A stretch of 64,000 nucleotides of DNA, from NCBI GenBank assembly GCA_003117195.1, contig BDSI01000115.1, positions 124,001-188,000 of the forward strand, read 5' to 3'. Below, piece by piece: positions 23,701 to 36,536 of this stretch (positions are counted from its first letter, which is position 1; the number at the start of each line of letters is the position of its first letter). Under the pieces are notes generated by a model that did not search any database, was not told the origin of the DNA, and saw only the letters and a program-made list of their open reading frames with translations. A program made the translations under genes and the position numbers. The DNA comes from Eudorina sp. 2006-703-Eu-15. Taxonomy: Eukaryota; Chlorophyta; Chlorophyceae; Chlamydomonadales; Volvocaceae.

Positions 23701-25460
23701 ATGTCACCCGACAATAACGGTTGGCTTGGGAATTTGCCCCCAAACATCAAGGCAAAGGCCTTTATGCGAAGTGACTTATATGGCACCTACTGTAACAATA
23801 AGCTTTTCCTGCCCGCTCAGCTGCGGCTGGCGGTGCTCAGTGTAACCTTGTTTCCACTTAAGCTGTTGGCGTGCTTGATATGTGTGCTTTCATACTACGT
23901 GGTCGTTGTCGCGGGCAACATATGCTTGCGCGAGCCGTTCAAGACCAAGTACATGGCCTTCTGGGGCAGGTTCTGGACTCGCACAGTCCTTTACTGCCTG
24001 GGATTCTGGTCAATTAAATGGCTATATATTAGCCCCGATGGCACGGTTAACAATTCTCCTCCCGCTGGGCTTCGTGAACGGCGCTTTGGCTGCTACGTTT
24101 CCAATCATTGCAGGTGAAGCGGTTTCAGGGCTTCAATGAAAGGCTGACGTGACTTGCATCCATACGGTTGCTTGATGCCGCTGTATGATGCCATGGCCAT
24201 TTGAAGGCCCGTGCTTGAGCGTTGACCGCCAACTGCTGTCCGGCTGTGTCGAGAAGGTACAGCTAAATTAGTAACCCCTGCAGATCACGCTGCTTTGTTT
24301 CTCCGCCACGGGGGGATACGATTTTATGCTGGGACAGCGATGTGGGTTGCGACATTAACACCTGGCCCCCACTTGCCCTCCTGCAGTTGGGTGGACATCG
24401 TTCTGTTCATGTCGCGCCTGTTCCCCAGCTTCGTTGCAAAGAAGGACGTTTCAACGCTGCCCTTGGTTGGCGCGATCAGCAAAGCAATGCAGTGCCTCTT
24501 CGTTGACCGCGAGGCGCGACTGGCGGGCCCCGGCGGCCACGGCGATGGCGGAGGTCAGGGCACAGCTCAGGTGAATGTGCGCACAGAAGCGCCCCCCGCA
24601 GCTCAAATCACGGCTACCCCGCTGCTGCAACCCTGCACTGTGCTTATCCCGCTGCTACGATGTGGGTCACGGGAAAGCAGGACAGGGACGCGCTGCCCTG
24701 CTTTCCCGTGACCCACATCGCAGCAGCGGTATAAGCAGCGGTCCCTTGGTTGCCACCGGCGTTGCTTCGCCGTCTGTACCCTCTTCGTGGGCGATCGCGC
24801 GTCGTATCCAGGCATCATCCTGGTCCTGGTCCTCGTGTCCCTCTGCACTATGATATGATCGAAGCGGCTGTTTGGGTATCCTTCCGCATCCCCCGATGAT
24901 CTGGCAGTCAGAACAGTTCATTGTTCCCTAACAATTTCCCTTACGGCGCCCCTGGACCGCAGCTCGTCTCCGACCGCATGCAGCGGAAATACAAGGAGTC
25001 GTCCCCGGAGCTGCCCCTGCTGCTCTTCCCGGAGGGCACTACCACGAACAACCGCTACATCATGCCCTTCAAGCGCGGGGCATTCATTGCCGGGGTGCCC
25101 GTGCAGCCGCTCGTCGTCAAGTACGACACATCGGGGCGGTTCTCGCCGACCTGGGATGCCATGCCGGGGCACCTGCACATCTTTCTGACCATGACGGAGT
25201 TCTCCTTCCGCGTCACGTGCTACGTGCTGCCGCTGTACGAGCCGTCGGAGGCCGAGCAGGCCGACCCGGCACTGTACGCGGAGAACGTCCGGCAGATGAT
25301 GGTGAAGTACAGCAAGATTCCGGCGATCGAGGAGACCTACGCCGACAAGCTAGCGTTCTTCAAGTACGTGAGGGAGAGGATGCGGGAGGAGGATGGGGGG
25401 GTCGACGACGCCACGCGAGCGAAAGACACGACCCGGACAGCAGAGAAGAAGGCTGCGTGA
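23701..25460 (+). CDS. lysophospholipid acyltransferase (LPEAT/LPCAT type, LPLAT superfamily)
   Basis: Three exons, 23701-24113, 24387-24570 and 24963-25460, give 364 aa with matching phases. It should transfer an acyl group from acyl-CoA to a lysophospholipid at the ER. All four PlsC/LPLAT blocks are visible: block I NHCSWVD (catalytic H-x4-D, split across intron 1, ~135-141); block II AMQCLFVDREA (~174-184); block III FPEGTTTN (~221-228), then FKRGAF; block IV VPVQPLVVKY. A long hydrophobic stretch (ICVLSYYVVVVAGNICL) precedes block I. The protein ends EKKAA, a -KKXX di-lysine ER-retrieval signal. No EF-hands follow, so it is closer to plant LPEAT1 than LPEAT2; donor and acceptor preference cannot be read. 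Start: first ATG of the open frame. An acceptor-like gcgcag just before it leaves room for an upstream (UTR) exon. Confidence 0.9.
24641..24737. repeat. 45-bp inverted repeat with 7-nt loop (intron hairpin)
   Basis: The arms 24641-24685 and 24693-24737 are complementary with three mismatches around a 7-nt loop. It lies in intron 2 of the acyltransferase and would form a stable hairpin in the pre-mRNA. A foldback MITE remnant or a small-RNA precursor are both possible. Confidence 0.9.
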
Positions 25461-26831
25461 GCTGCAGATGCCGACGGCCTGCGTCAGCGTCAGGGCCCGG
25501 TGGCCGCCAAGTAGTGCGGCGACTCGTGCAGTAGTGGCTGTCCTCTGCCCGGACAGCCGTCAAGAGTGGTGCAGGGCATTGCGAAGCGATTGTGCCCTTG
25601 ACCCATCAGCACTGCGGGTTTGGGGGGGGGGGGGCGGGGGCTGGACGGGAGAGAGACTGATCAGGTCGTGGTCCGATGAGATGCGCACACGCAAAGAATT
25701 AGATGCCCTTGCGGCGACAGCGAAAAAATGATGTGTAGAGCCGCCGTGTCCAGTGCGGCCTCCTGGTACAAATCGCCAGCGCGCGAAACGGTGCGAGCCT
25801 AGGTTTGTCGCGCCAACGAACGATTGCTAATGCTGTCACCGATGACCGGCGGGGTCCACTGAAACATCATTCTTAACAATGTTATTTAAGCTGGGGTGCT
25901 ACGGGCCAAGCGTATTATATGAGCGGACGTGGGAGGGGCACTTTGGGCAATCGTGGTGCGAACCTAGCTATTCTTGTGCCGAAAAGGCCGTGCGATTTAG
26001 CAGGACGTTAATATGGCATTGGCGGTGCATGTGGTGAACGACCGGGGCGGAGCCCAGGGGTTAGGGTGATGTGTGTGCCGGTTGACCACCCGAAAAAGAT
26101 AGACTGACCTTGGGATGTATGGATTGCGGAGGCGGAGGCTGCTGTGACATTTCGATGCTCTGACGGCTGTGTAGTGGCGGCATTACGTTCGCGCGGCGTG
26201 AGGGGTTGAGAATGAAAGTGTTTGAGTCGAAGCCTCTGGCGACAACCTGTGCAAATCTGATCGAGCGCTTGACAGACATGGCAACCATGTTACAGCTTTC
26301 GGGTGAGGATATTTTTGTTCCGGACCTAAAGACGCGTGGGGTCGTTGTGCTGGGGTGCGTACGGCACGGGACGGCATCGTAACTTCGTGTCGTAACCTTT
26401 TGAAGGCCTGGAGGCGAGTGTCTTGTCCCAACCGAACTCTTCCTTAGTTTCGGCAGTTCCTCTTGCAGAAGAGCCTCGCGAGTGCCTGCGATCGGAGTGC
26501 CAGGACCCATGGGGGTCCCATGGAGATGGGGCCGGAGTTCTTTTATGGTTATGATTATGGTTAAAACAAACTTGAATGTTTGACGAATTTGCCTCCGACT
26601 CAGTGACCACGCTCAGTGACCGAGTCAGATTGGCCGTACGGTTCCAGAATGAAAAAATCTCAGTGACGACTACCTCTACAAAGTAAGCGTAGCTAGTATT
26701 TCAAAGACTGGTTAATACATTTGCTACGGCAGAGGTGCATCACGATTGCTTGAGCAGCCACTTGGCGACAGTTTGCGACTGGTACTTCGGACCGCGCTTT
26801 CCTTCTGATAGTCGTCAAAGCAGCCACGAAT
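25461..26831. other. acyltransferase 3' UTR and spacer
   Basis: No gene recognised. A poly-G run is at 25620-25635 and a minus-orientation copy of the dispersed gttacag/gtcaccgatgacc motif at 25832-25871. A 149-codon frame on the minus strand (26061-26510) shows no domain and no splice-compatible neighbours, so it is not called. Confidence 0.5.
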
Positions 26832-27137
26832 ATGGACATTGTCGACATCGCGCATCTCGCAGCGCAGGAGCGGTCTCCTCGCGGCGGTGCGACGTCCGGC
26901 TCCCCCGGCACGTCGCCTCAGGCCACAAGCCTCTTCCGGTCGTCGCAGAATTCAACATGGATGGGCATTGTGCGGCCGAGCGGCGTTGAGTTGGAGCAGC
27001 GCACGAGCGCGCCAGTGCAGGAAGTGTCCCCGCGTTCTTCAGTTGATGAGCCGCCACCGCTGCTGCGTCGCAGCTCACTGGAGCTTGGCCTTAGCAGCTT
27101 CCAGCGGTCGTTCAAGCGCTACTCGGCGTTTAATTAA
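26832..27137 (+). CDS. possible small Ser/Pro-rich protein, unknown function
   Basis: A 101-codon frame from ATG 26832 to TAA. The product begins MDIVDIAHLAAQERSPRGG, is rich in Ser, Pro and Arg, and ends with a basic/aromatic tail (FQRSFKRYSAFN). No signal peptide, membrane span or known domain is seen. Composition and GC-ending codons are gene-like and the opposite strand is broken up, but length alone is weak evidence. It sits 540 bp before the KH-protein gene and could instead be an exon of another transcript or part of that gene's 5' region. Confidence 0.35.
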   Translation: MDIVDIAHLAAQERSPRGGATSGSPGTSPQATSLFRSSQNSTWMGIVRPSGVELEQRTSAPVQEVSPRSSVDEPPPLLRRSSLELGLSSFQRSFKRYSAFN

Positions 27138-27674
27138 TCTGGAGGTCGGCAAAGTGTTGCTGACACGTCCAGTTGTTGCTGACGCGGCTCGCGTATTGCG
27201 CTTGTATACAAATTGTATTGAATGCACATATGAAGGCACAAAATTGAATGCAATGCAGAGGCATACCGGCATCCTGTGTGGCTTTCGGAGTTTTGGTTAG
27301 GGCTAGTGCTTGCTGTTCTGCTTGAAGCGCCAGCGATGTGTCTTTGAGTTGCGATTGGCACATGTATAATGCCTTTTGGTCGCATTCATTTACAGAGAAT
27401 GCGAACCCGAAAGACATTTCCACCGATCGCACTTGTACTTGTACCGAACATTAGGGAATTGAATGTTGCAGACGGTGGTGATCGGAGCAACTGTTGAAGC
27501 GCGTCGTCAAAGGAGGGGAGACGGTGGTAAACGTTTCTTCGTTTGACAAGTTCCGTACGGAACAAACCTGTTGTCGTAATCTGGTTTTGCCTGAAGAACA
27601 TAGTATGTTGAGCATGCAGACGTTTGGCTACTGGTATTTGTAACAGAAGCTGATTGTTATATTTGAGCACTTCA
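27138..27674. promoter_or_regulatory. upstream region of the KH-protein gene
   Basis: This 537-bp segment is noticeably less GC-rich than its surroundings and precedes the KH gene's ATG. It should contain the promoter and 5' UTR. No specific element identified. Confidence 0.4.
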
Positions 27675-30600
27675 ATGGTTGATGCGAAGGCGCCGAAGGG
27701 CCATGACGGCCCAAAGCAAGGCAATGAGAAGGACAAAGCCGCAGACAACCAGGGTGGCGGCAAGCGCAAACCGCAGGAGAAAGAGAAGGACAACAAAGAG
27801 GTGACGCCGGAATTTGCAGGCCTCCGCTTCTCCATCTGTCCCGGCTATGGCTATGGCTTCCATGTAACCATGAAAATACTGCATGCTTTCAGAAGAATAA
27901 GCGACGTAAACAAGACAAGGCTGTCGTTTACCAAAGGATCCGCTTCCGTCTGCTTTGCTATGAGCAGCAAGTGGGCGCCGTAATTGGCAAGGTGCGTGTC
28001 TAATTTGTGCGCAGTGTGGCCGTGGGACGTCGTGTTGACGGCCTCACTGCTGACCGAGCAGTGCGGTGAACAGCGCGGTTAACATTTCGGACTGCCCGCA
28101 ACGCGGTATGCACATTTGCTGATCAGCACTGATCCAGCGATTCATGCCCTCTGGCGCAGCGTGTCGGATTCTCAATTGCCCTGCGTGTTCACCAAGTGGG
28201 GTTCCTGTCCACGTGGTCTGCATCACAGGCCGGCGAGACCGTCCGCAACATTCGGAGGAGCACCAGCGCTGAAGTTGAAGTGAAACCCCCACTTGCGGGT
28301 CAGCGCCTCCGTGTTGTGGTCATCGACTCGCTGGCAGGGTAAGTGCTGGGAGACGTTCACGCGGGGGCACTTTCTCTGATCGGCAGACAACATTCTTCCC
28401 GGGTTGTTCTCGGGTTGACCCTGCCGCTGCTTCTATATATGGCCGGCCGCAGGAGTCGCGCTGCGCCCACATACCCGGCCAAGGAGGCGTTGCTCGCTTG
28501 CGCTTCGCTGTCCGTTGAAGGGGATCAGCCGCTCCACGCCCCTGATCCCTCCAAGGTGGTAAGTTGGGATGCACCGGGCGGCACCGCTGGGGGGGAGGTA
28601 TCCACGTCGGTCCCTTCAGATCGTTCCAAGTTTGAAGGCACCTCGACCCCGCTGATATCCTCTCCTCCGGAGACAGCATCCCATGTTTCACACCCTCTCG
28701 GCTCCATCACAGCAACCTCCTCACCACCCAGGAGAGCATTAGGCAGAGAGCAATTGGGAAGAAACACCCACGACCCCCCTCCCCTTATCTTGCCGCCCAA
28801 CCCCAATCTCGTCGCGCCCCCCCCCCCTCGGGTCCTGCCCGCGCGCCCGGACAGATCGAGGTTCGGTTGCTCTTGTTGGCGGATCTCACGGCGGGCCTGC
28901 TGGGTGTGCAGCACGGGCCCGGCAGCCTCACGGCGGGTGACATATCCGCGCGCTGCGGCGCCAACGTGATCATGCCGCCCCCCGCGGACCGGCCCCAGAT
29001 GGCGGATCAGGACGAGGAATACCTGCTGGTGAGAAGCCACCATTAGGTTTCGGGAAGGACTCCGGAAGGGAGTCGGAAGGGGGTTCAGGAGGGGCACCTC
29101 CTGGTGAGGGCACCTGCTGGTGAGAGACCGCCTCGGCAGGCAGGGAGCCGAAGGGACTTCAGCTGGGCAGGCAGGGGGCTGAAGGGACTTCAGCTAGGCA
29201 GGCAGGGGGGCAGCAGGCTGGGGCGTCAAGAAGGGGGTTGCGTGCGCAAAGCTTTCCCCAGCAAGGGGTTACACGCGTCCAAATTGGGGTTTCTGAGCGG
29301 AGTCGGAAAGGGGTCCAGAACGGGTTCCAGAGCGGTCATCGGCGTCCGGCTTTGGGTTGAGCACCAGCATGAGATAACACATGGTACAACATGGCTGCTT
29401 CGGAGACGGGGGATCCGGAGGCTCGCGTTCGGGCTGGGTGCTCCCACAGCGCGGCATCCCGCGTGGGGGGCCGCGAGTGCCGGACTGCCCGCGCATGTGG
29501 ATGGTTCGTAGTCTCCTCGAGGTCTGAGAGCGGGGGGGGCGGGGTCCGGGAGGGACTCGCGTTCCAGCGTGCCGAATGTGGTCAGCGTCAGTTGCAAAAG
29601 TGTCATCAAAGTTTTGAATCCAAAGGGGTTCCGCAGATGATGAAGAAGAGCTTGGCTGCATTGCTGCGCATAGGAATCGCGGGGAAGGTGGGATGCGCGC
29701 TTCCATGCGCTCCGCGCGGGCAGCCGATCTGGCTGACGCACTTCGCATTGCGAGGCAAGAAATACGCGGCGTGGTCATGGCGCCGATCGTCGCCGTGACC
29801 CCTTGTCGGGACCGTCATTTGGGGGCTCTCCGCCACACCTCACAGAGCCTGCAGAGACTGCAACATCCCGCAATGGGGTACAGTCTACTTACACTAGACG
29901 GCGAGAGAGAGAGAGTTATGACGTGTACCTCCCCGTTTCTCCGCCTCGACGGAACGTGACAGGTTCGGGGGCCCTGGCCGGCCGTGTACGCCGCGCTGGG
30001 CATGGTGGCGGACGAGATCCGCCGACAGTTCTTCGAGCTGCGCGACGGTCCGCAGCTCCCGCCCTTTAACAACGCGCCCTTCGGCGGGCCGCCCCCCATG
30101 GGTCTGCTCCCGGGGCCCTTCGACCCACTGGAGGCGATGCAGCTGGGGATCGGCCTGGGCATGGAGATGGCAGCGGCGGCGGTCGGCGCCGCGGCGGCGG
30201 CGCCGCCCCCGCATGTGGGCGGCGGGCCCATGAATGGGCCGCCGGGGGGGATGGGCCGCGGCGGCCCGCCGCCTCAGCGCCCTCCGGACGGGGGCCTATC
30301 GGTCGCGGGGCTGGTTCCGGAATTTCGGAGCTCGGCGGATGCGGGGAAGCCCGTGACGACGACCTTCAAGCTGGTGGTTCCGGAGAACAAGGCGGGCAGG
30401 TTCATCGGCAAGGGCGGCGAGGTGAGGGAGCTGGAGTGTGTTGGTGTCGGATGGGGGTGTGTGATGATTGTAGGGGGCGGAGTGCGCGGCGTGCAAGGGG
30501 CGCAGCTTAGCCCCATGTATGCTCGTTTGTCGAGCAAATGTCCATGCCCAGCCCTGAATTTAGATGCGAGTAATAAATGCGAATAACAAATGCAAGCAAG

Positions 30601-33600
30601 GTAAACAGTAGTATCTGAGGACGAACGAGGAGCCGGCGGCCCCGACTGGATCCTGGCAACCCGTGCGAGCGCTTACCCCAACCGGGAATGACGTGCCTCT
30701 CTACGACTGCGGTTCCTGACCTCTCTGGGGTCTCTTGATTCTCTTGATGTGTGGCGCTTGCCGTCTGTCGGCCTCTCGGTGAGGCATCGCGACCGGCCAT
30801 CCTGGCCCTGGTCCTTATCGTCCTGATCCGAATCCTGGCTCCTGATCCTGGCTCTTGATCCGGATCCTGGCTCCTGATCCAGATCCTGGCTCGTGATCCT
30901 GGCTCCTGATCCAGATTCTGATCCTGGCTCCTGATCCCGCCCCGCACAACCCCCCCCTCCGCCCCTCTCTCCCCCCGCGGCACCCCATCCCGCATCGCAC
31001 GTCCCAACCCAGCCCGCCCGACCGCCCTAGGCACGCCACCACGCGGCACCCCACATTCAGGGGCTGCCCCGCTGCGACCGGGCACGGTGGGGAGCCATAT
31101 CCCGAACGTGGCCCGCCACCCGGTCGTCCGTCTCCGCGTCCCTGCCCAATGCTTGCCCCCCTGTCGTGCATGCCGTACCTGTCGTACGGCCTCCTGTCCC
31201 ACATCCCACTCCCCCTCGTCCTCCCCGTCCTCTTTCGCGCCGCGCTGCCGCCCCGCCATTCTCGCATACTGCTTTCTTCTTGATGTTCCTTTTGTCATTC
31301 CGTACTGTAGTTGTCACCCTCACTCACTCCGTTCCTCGGCTTCCCTCCCTGCATCGCCATGGCCCTGGACATCGCTCGCGGCGCCGCTACTCCGTCTACC
31401 ACCACAGGTCGGTAACGTATCTGTCCTCTCCGGGTTGGGTCGGGTTCGCATTTTGCTTGTTACTGCACTGGCGGCAGCGCGGCCGCGCCGCCACGCGCCC
31501 GCGCGCGGTCTCTATCTTTCCGTTGCTATGCAGGTACCGCACCACGTAAGTATACTGAGCTATGCTGGGTGTGCCCGGGTTCGTTCTTCGGGTTTATTTC
31601 TTTTTTCAATTTACCCCCCCCCCCGCAGAACCTTCGCGAGGTTCGCGTGGCGCTGGGACTGGAGACCCTCAAGGTGCACCCCGCGGTGAAGGACACGGCG
31701 GTGCGCATCCTGGAGGCGTCCTCCACGGAGCCGGCCGCCTCGAACCGCTGCGCGGCGATCGACGCTCTGCTGCTGTACATCAACAAGTGGGTGGAGCTGG
31801 GTTTGGCTGGGTCGGGGTCGCTTCGGTTGGGTCGGGGTCGCTTTGGGTGGGTCTGAGTCTCTTTGGCTGGGTCGGGGTCGCTTGGGCTGGGTCGGGGTCA
31901 TTTGGGGGGGAAGCGCCGGAGCGCGGCTCTCCAAAGAGCCTTGTAGTATTGGCGCTTGACGCATGCGCTGCGCTGGGGGCGATGTCGCATGCGGCAGCCG
32001 GGATCGAGAGGTTTCGGACCACCCAACCCCGGACCCCACACTCAGCGCGGGCCTCAATTTGGACCTCTCCTTAGACCTCACCCAAAACCCCGGTCTCAGC
32101 GTATCCCCCCAACCTGTCTGTAACCGAAACCCGACGAGGACTGACTAGAAAAACGGTTGAAGGGCTGTCTGAATTGAACAGCGGATTAGGTGGAACGCAA
32201 GAGACACGACCAGGGCCAATGGTCACAGGGCGGGGCTTCAGACCATTCGTGGGGACGTGCGCCCCACCCGCTTCTTTATGTGGTGTTGGTCACCAGCGAG
32301 ACACGACCAGGGCCAACGGTTGCAGGTTGCTGTAGATCATTATAGAGAATTGGGTGGGGCGCACGTCCTCACGAATGAGCTGGAACGCCCTGACACCGTT
32401 GGCCCTGATCGTGTCTCGCTGGTGACCAACACCACATAAAGAAGCGGGTGGGGCGCACCACATGGGAACTGTGGGGCTCAGGTGCCCTCGCCTCCTTACT
32501 CGTTCTTCGCGGCGGGCACCCGCGGCCCGGCCGACCTGCGGCGCTGTGCGGTCACCGGCGCCTGTGTGTGTATGTATGTATGTGTGTGTGGTTGCAGGCT
32601 GATCCAGATGGCGCCGGCTCCCTCGGGGGGCCGCGCGCGCTTCACGGTCAAGGTGCTGCTGCAGCACCAGTACTGCGGCGCCGTCGTGGGGCCGAGGGGT
32701 GCGATCATTCGGCAGGTGGGGTCGGACCGGGTCGGGGCAGGGCGGGTTAGGGCCAGGATCGGGATTGGGTTGGTCGAATCGAATTCAAACTCTTTTTAAA
32801 TGTGTTGCACAATTGCCGACGGAGTGAAGGCCGACTGAAAAAGTGGTCGGATTCGCAGGAATCACACTACCGTAAAGCCTTGCGACGTTCGTGTTACCGG
32901 CCGGACACACACGTAGAGATACCGCGGTGCTTTCCAGGCCGCGCGAGTGCTCAGGTCGAGCAAGGGGGGATGCGGCCCCTCACGCCCCTCACCCTCCCCC
33001 GCAAAGGGAGGAGAGTGCTTCGGCGGTCTTTCCGTTAGGGCTGGGTTAGCAGCCCTTGGCCAGCGTCAGGCCCGGTCAGATATGTAACACACACACACGC
33101 GCTCGACAACGATACGGGGCGCTACAGCATCATGGACTACACCACCTTGGGACTACTTATGGTCGACATACTTCGCCCTGGCAGTTTGGGTTCTCTGGTC
33201 TCGGTGTCAGTCGTCGGTTGCATTGCTGGACACGCTTCAGCTTGTTCGCGGCTCAGCTTTTCTCCTTGCTAACACACATGCACACACGCACACAGGTCTG
33301 CCCGCGCCCGAACAACACTTTCGTCCGCGGGCTTCTCCCCTGGTCACATTCGACACATATACTCTCGCACGATGGGCGTCTTACTGAGCACTGTCCCCTC
33401 CCTCCCCGCACACCTACCGGCTACCTACACGCCTATTGCGCCGCACACCTACCGGCTACCGCAGATCAGCTCGCTGACCGGCGCGAGCTGCGTTGTGCAC
33501 AAGAAGGGCGACACGCCGGCGTACGGCTCGGCCGATGAGCAGGAGCTGGAGGCCGAGGGCGACCCGACCGACGTGATGGAGGTACGTGCCGTACGGTACA

Positions 33601-36504
33601 GTACGGTACGGTATGGCACTCGGCCCCCGCGACGGGTTGGGGGTTCCACCCCGTGTCGCTGTGGTGGCGTGGTCCTCTGAAGAAAATCCATACCGGAGTG
33701 TATGCGCGGCGACGAAGCGCGGAGGGGTTCGGCGGCTTAGGGTCGGGTCTCGCCGACGCCACGGAAACGGCGATGCGACCTTTCGGTGTTTCCCTCTGCA
33801 CCGGTACCTCACCCCCATTCACATTCGCACCTGCAGCACCCGCACGCGACCTGCACCTGCAGTCACACGCCCTAATCTTCCCCTCGAGAGTATTCTTCTC
33901 CTCAGTATTTTTCTCCTAAAGAGTGTTCGTCTCCGCTTCAGCCCCAACCCCGCTTGCATCCGCAGTTACCCCGCTCTCCATCCGCACTCCCCGGCACAGT
34001 CCGCGCCAACCTGCACATGGACCCCCCGGCACAGGCCCATTGCGTTGGTTTGTGAAATGTCGAATGCATTCCTGCATCTCCCGCACCCCTCCCCGCCCTC
34101 AAGGCCATCCGCATTGTGGCCGCTATCGTCCGCGGCTGCGAGCTGCGAATGGCGCACATCCCGGTGCGCGAGACGATGGGCACCCCAGAGTTCAGTGTCG
34201 TACGTGGCGCCGCCGGCCCTGGGCCCGGCGGCTCTGGGGCCGGTGGCGGCGGCGGTGGTGGTGGCGGCGGCGGACCGGCCCCCATGGGCCCCGGACCCAT
34301 GGGCCCTATGGTCTCCGCCTCCCAGATGGCCTCTCTGGAGCGGGAACCCGGCGGAGGGCCGGGTGGCATGCCGCCGCCACACCAACACCAGCAGCCGCAC
34401 CAACAGCCGCACCAACAGCCGCATCCGCAAATGCAGGCACAGGTGCAGCAGCAGCAGCAACAGATGCCGCCGCCTCAGCACCAGCAGCAACACCAGCAGC
34501 AGCACCAACACCAAGGGCAGCCGCAGCAGCCGCAGCACCAGGGCATGCAGCACCAGCAGCAGCCGCCACCGCAGCTGCAGCAGCAACCGCAGCCGCAGCA
34601 GCTACAACAGCAACCGCAGCAGCAGCAGCAGCCCCAACAGCAGCCCCAACAGCAGCCGCCGGGCGGCGCGGCCGCGCCTGCGGGCCGGGGTCCGTCCGTC
34701 ACGGGCCTGCCGCCGCTGGGGCCGAACGACGTCCGCCTGACGATCTTTGTGGCGGCGGCGCTCGTCAACGCGCCCGAGGGCATCAACGGCACCAACGTCC
34801 AACAGGTCCAGGCGGTGAGGGCGCCCAGCGATAGCGGCCCGGCGGCGTGTGTGGTAGCCCCGACAGATTGCGTACCAGGGTCCCCTCGAAGTATCGAAGT
34901 GAATGTGTGTCAAGAGAAGAGACCCGCCCCACCCAAACCAAGTACCAAAATACTTGCCATGTTAGCCGGCATTCGGGGAAACAGGAATGTGTGTGAATTG
35001 TCGAGGCCGCGTGTGTGATGCCCTGCGAGGGGCATGGCAGCGAGGGAATTTGCAATGCGTGTGCGCGCGCTTGTTTTCAGGGAGATGTTGCCTACGTGTG
35101 GGTTTGTGTGGATTTGGGGCGGCCGTTGGTGACTTCGCGCGGCTGCTGTCCTTATTGACAGAAGGGGGCGTCGTATCGTTGCACAGGGAGGAGCTCACGG
35201 ATTGCAATCCTGGGGTACAGGGTTGAAGTGACGCAGTACACTGGGCTTGGATTCCGCCTGCCTGCCTCCTCTTGTTGACGTACGCTCCCCACCCCCGGCC
35301 CCCACATCCCCGGGCCCGGCCCCGTACGGCAGGTGACGGGCACGGTGGTCACGCTGCGTCAGCCGGTCACCAGCGGGGACTACGAGCTGGACATCACGGG
35401 GACCATGTCGCAGGTACGGCAGTCGCGGGTAGCCGCGGGGACTGTACGGCGGTACGGCATCGAATGTCGCGCGCCTGTCGGCGACTGAGGGGAGGGTGGC
35501 AGGATTTACTCCCCCGCTTGGCCGGGCCCTGCTGTTACAAGACAAGCGGCCGCCGTCGCGGAAACGCGGAGTCATAAGCTGGCTGGTAGCCGTGCCGTCG
35601 AGAAGGGATGAATTGGTCCTCGCATGTCCTCGCTTGTCCTCGCATGTCCTCGCTTGTCCTCGCTTGGCCGCATGGCATGTCCTGCTCGTGCTCGTGTGGG
35701 TGCTGCTGCTCGACAATGAACAGTTTTTTTCCTCTGCATGTCCTCCACATGCCTCATCAAATTGGTCCTCGGCCTCACGACCTTTCGAGAGGCCCTTCTG
35801 CCTCCTCCTCCTCCTCCTTTTCCCCCTTGCGCCAATCACGGCAACCTTTGCCGCCCCGCCTTCTGCGCCCCTCCTCTCCACGTCTTCCGTCAAAACCGCC
35901 GCCGCCCCCGCCTCCTCCGCCTCGTTTTCGTCCTCCCACCCTCCCGCAGGTGATGCAGGCGCACACGCTGCTGACCAACATCATGACCATCGGCGCCATC
36001 CTCCAGCAGAAGCCCCAGCTCGCGCCGCAGCAGGCGCCTCCGCCGGCGACAGCGGCCGCCGCCGCCGCCACCACCACCGCTGTCGCCCCACTATCGGTCG
36101 CTGGACAGTCGGCGGGAAACGCATTCGAGGCGCCCAACGCGGCGTTGACCCAGATCGGCAACCGAGGCCCCGGCGTCGGGCCACAGCAGCAGGCGATGCC
36201 AGACGCCGGCCAGGTGACGCCTCAGCAGCAGCCGCAGCAGCAGCAGCAGGCATCGGTTTCGGTGGGGGCGCAGGGCGCTGGAGGCTACGCAGGTGGGGTT
36301 CAGCAGGTCCAGCCCCCGCAGCTCCAGCCGCAGCAGCAACAGCAGCAGGTGGCCGCGCAGCCGCAGCAGCCGCAGCCGATGGCTGTTCCGCAGCCGCAGC
36401 AGCAGCAGCCGGCACCGCAGCAGCAGCCGGCACCGCAGCGTCCCGCCGAGCAACCCGGCCGGGGTGTCCAGCAGCCGAGCCCGCGGAGTCAACACCAGCA
36501 GCAG

Positions 36505-36536
<32 letters not shown>

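Noticed and set aside
26061..26510. 149-codon minus-strand frame
   Set aside because: No recognisable domain, no matching splice partners and no start or poly(A) support.
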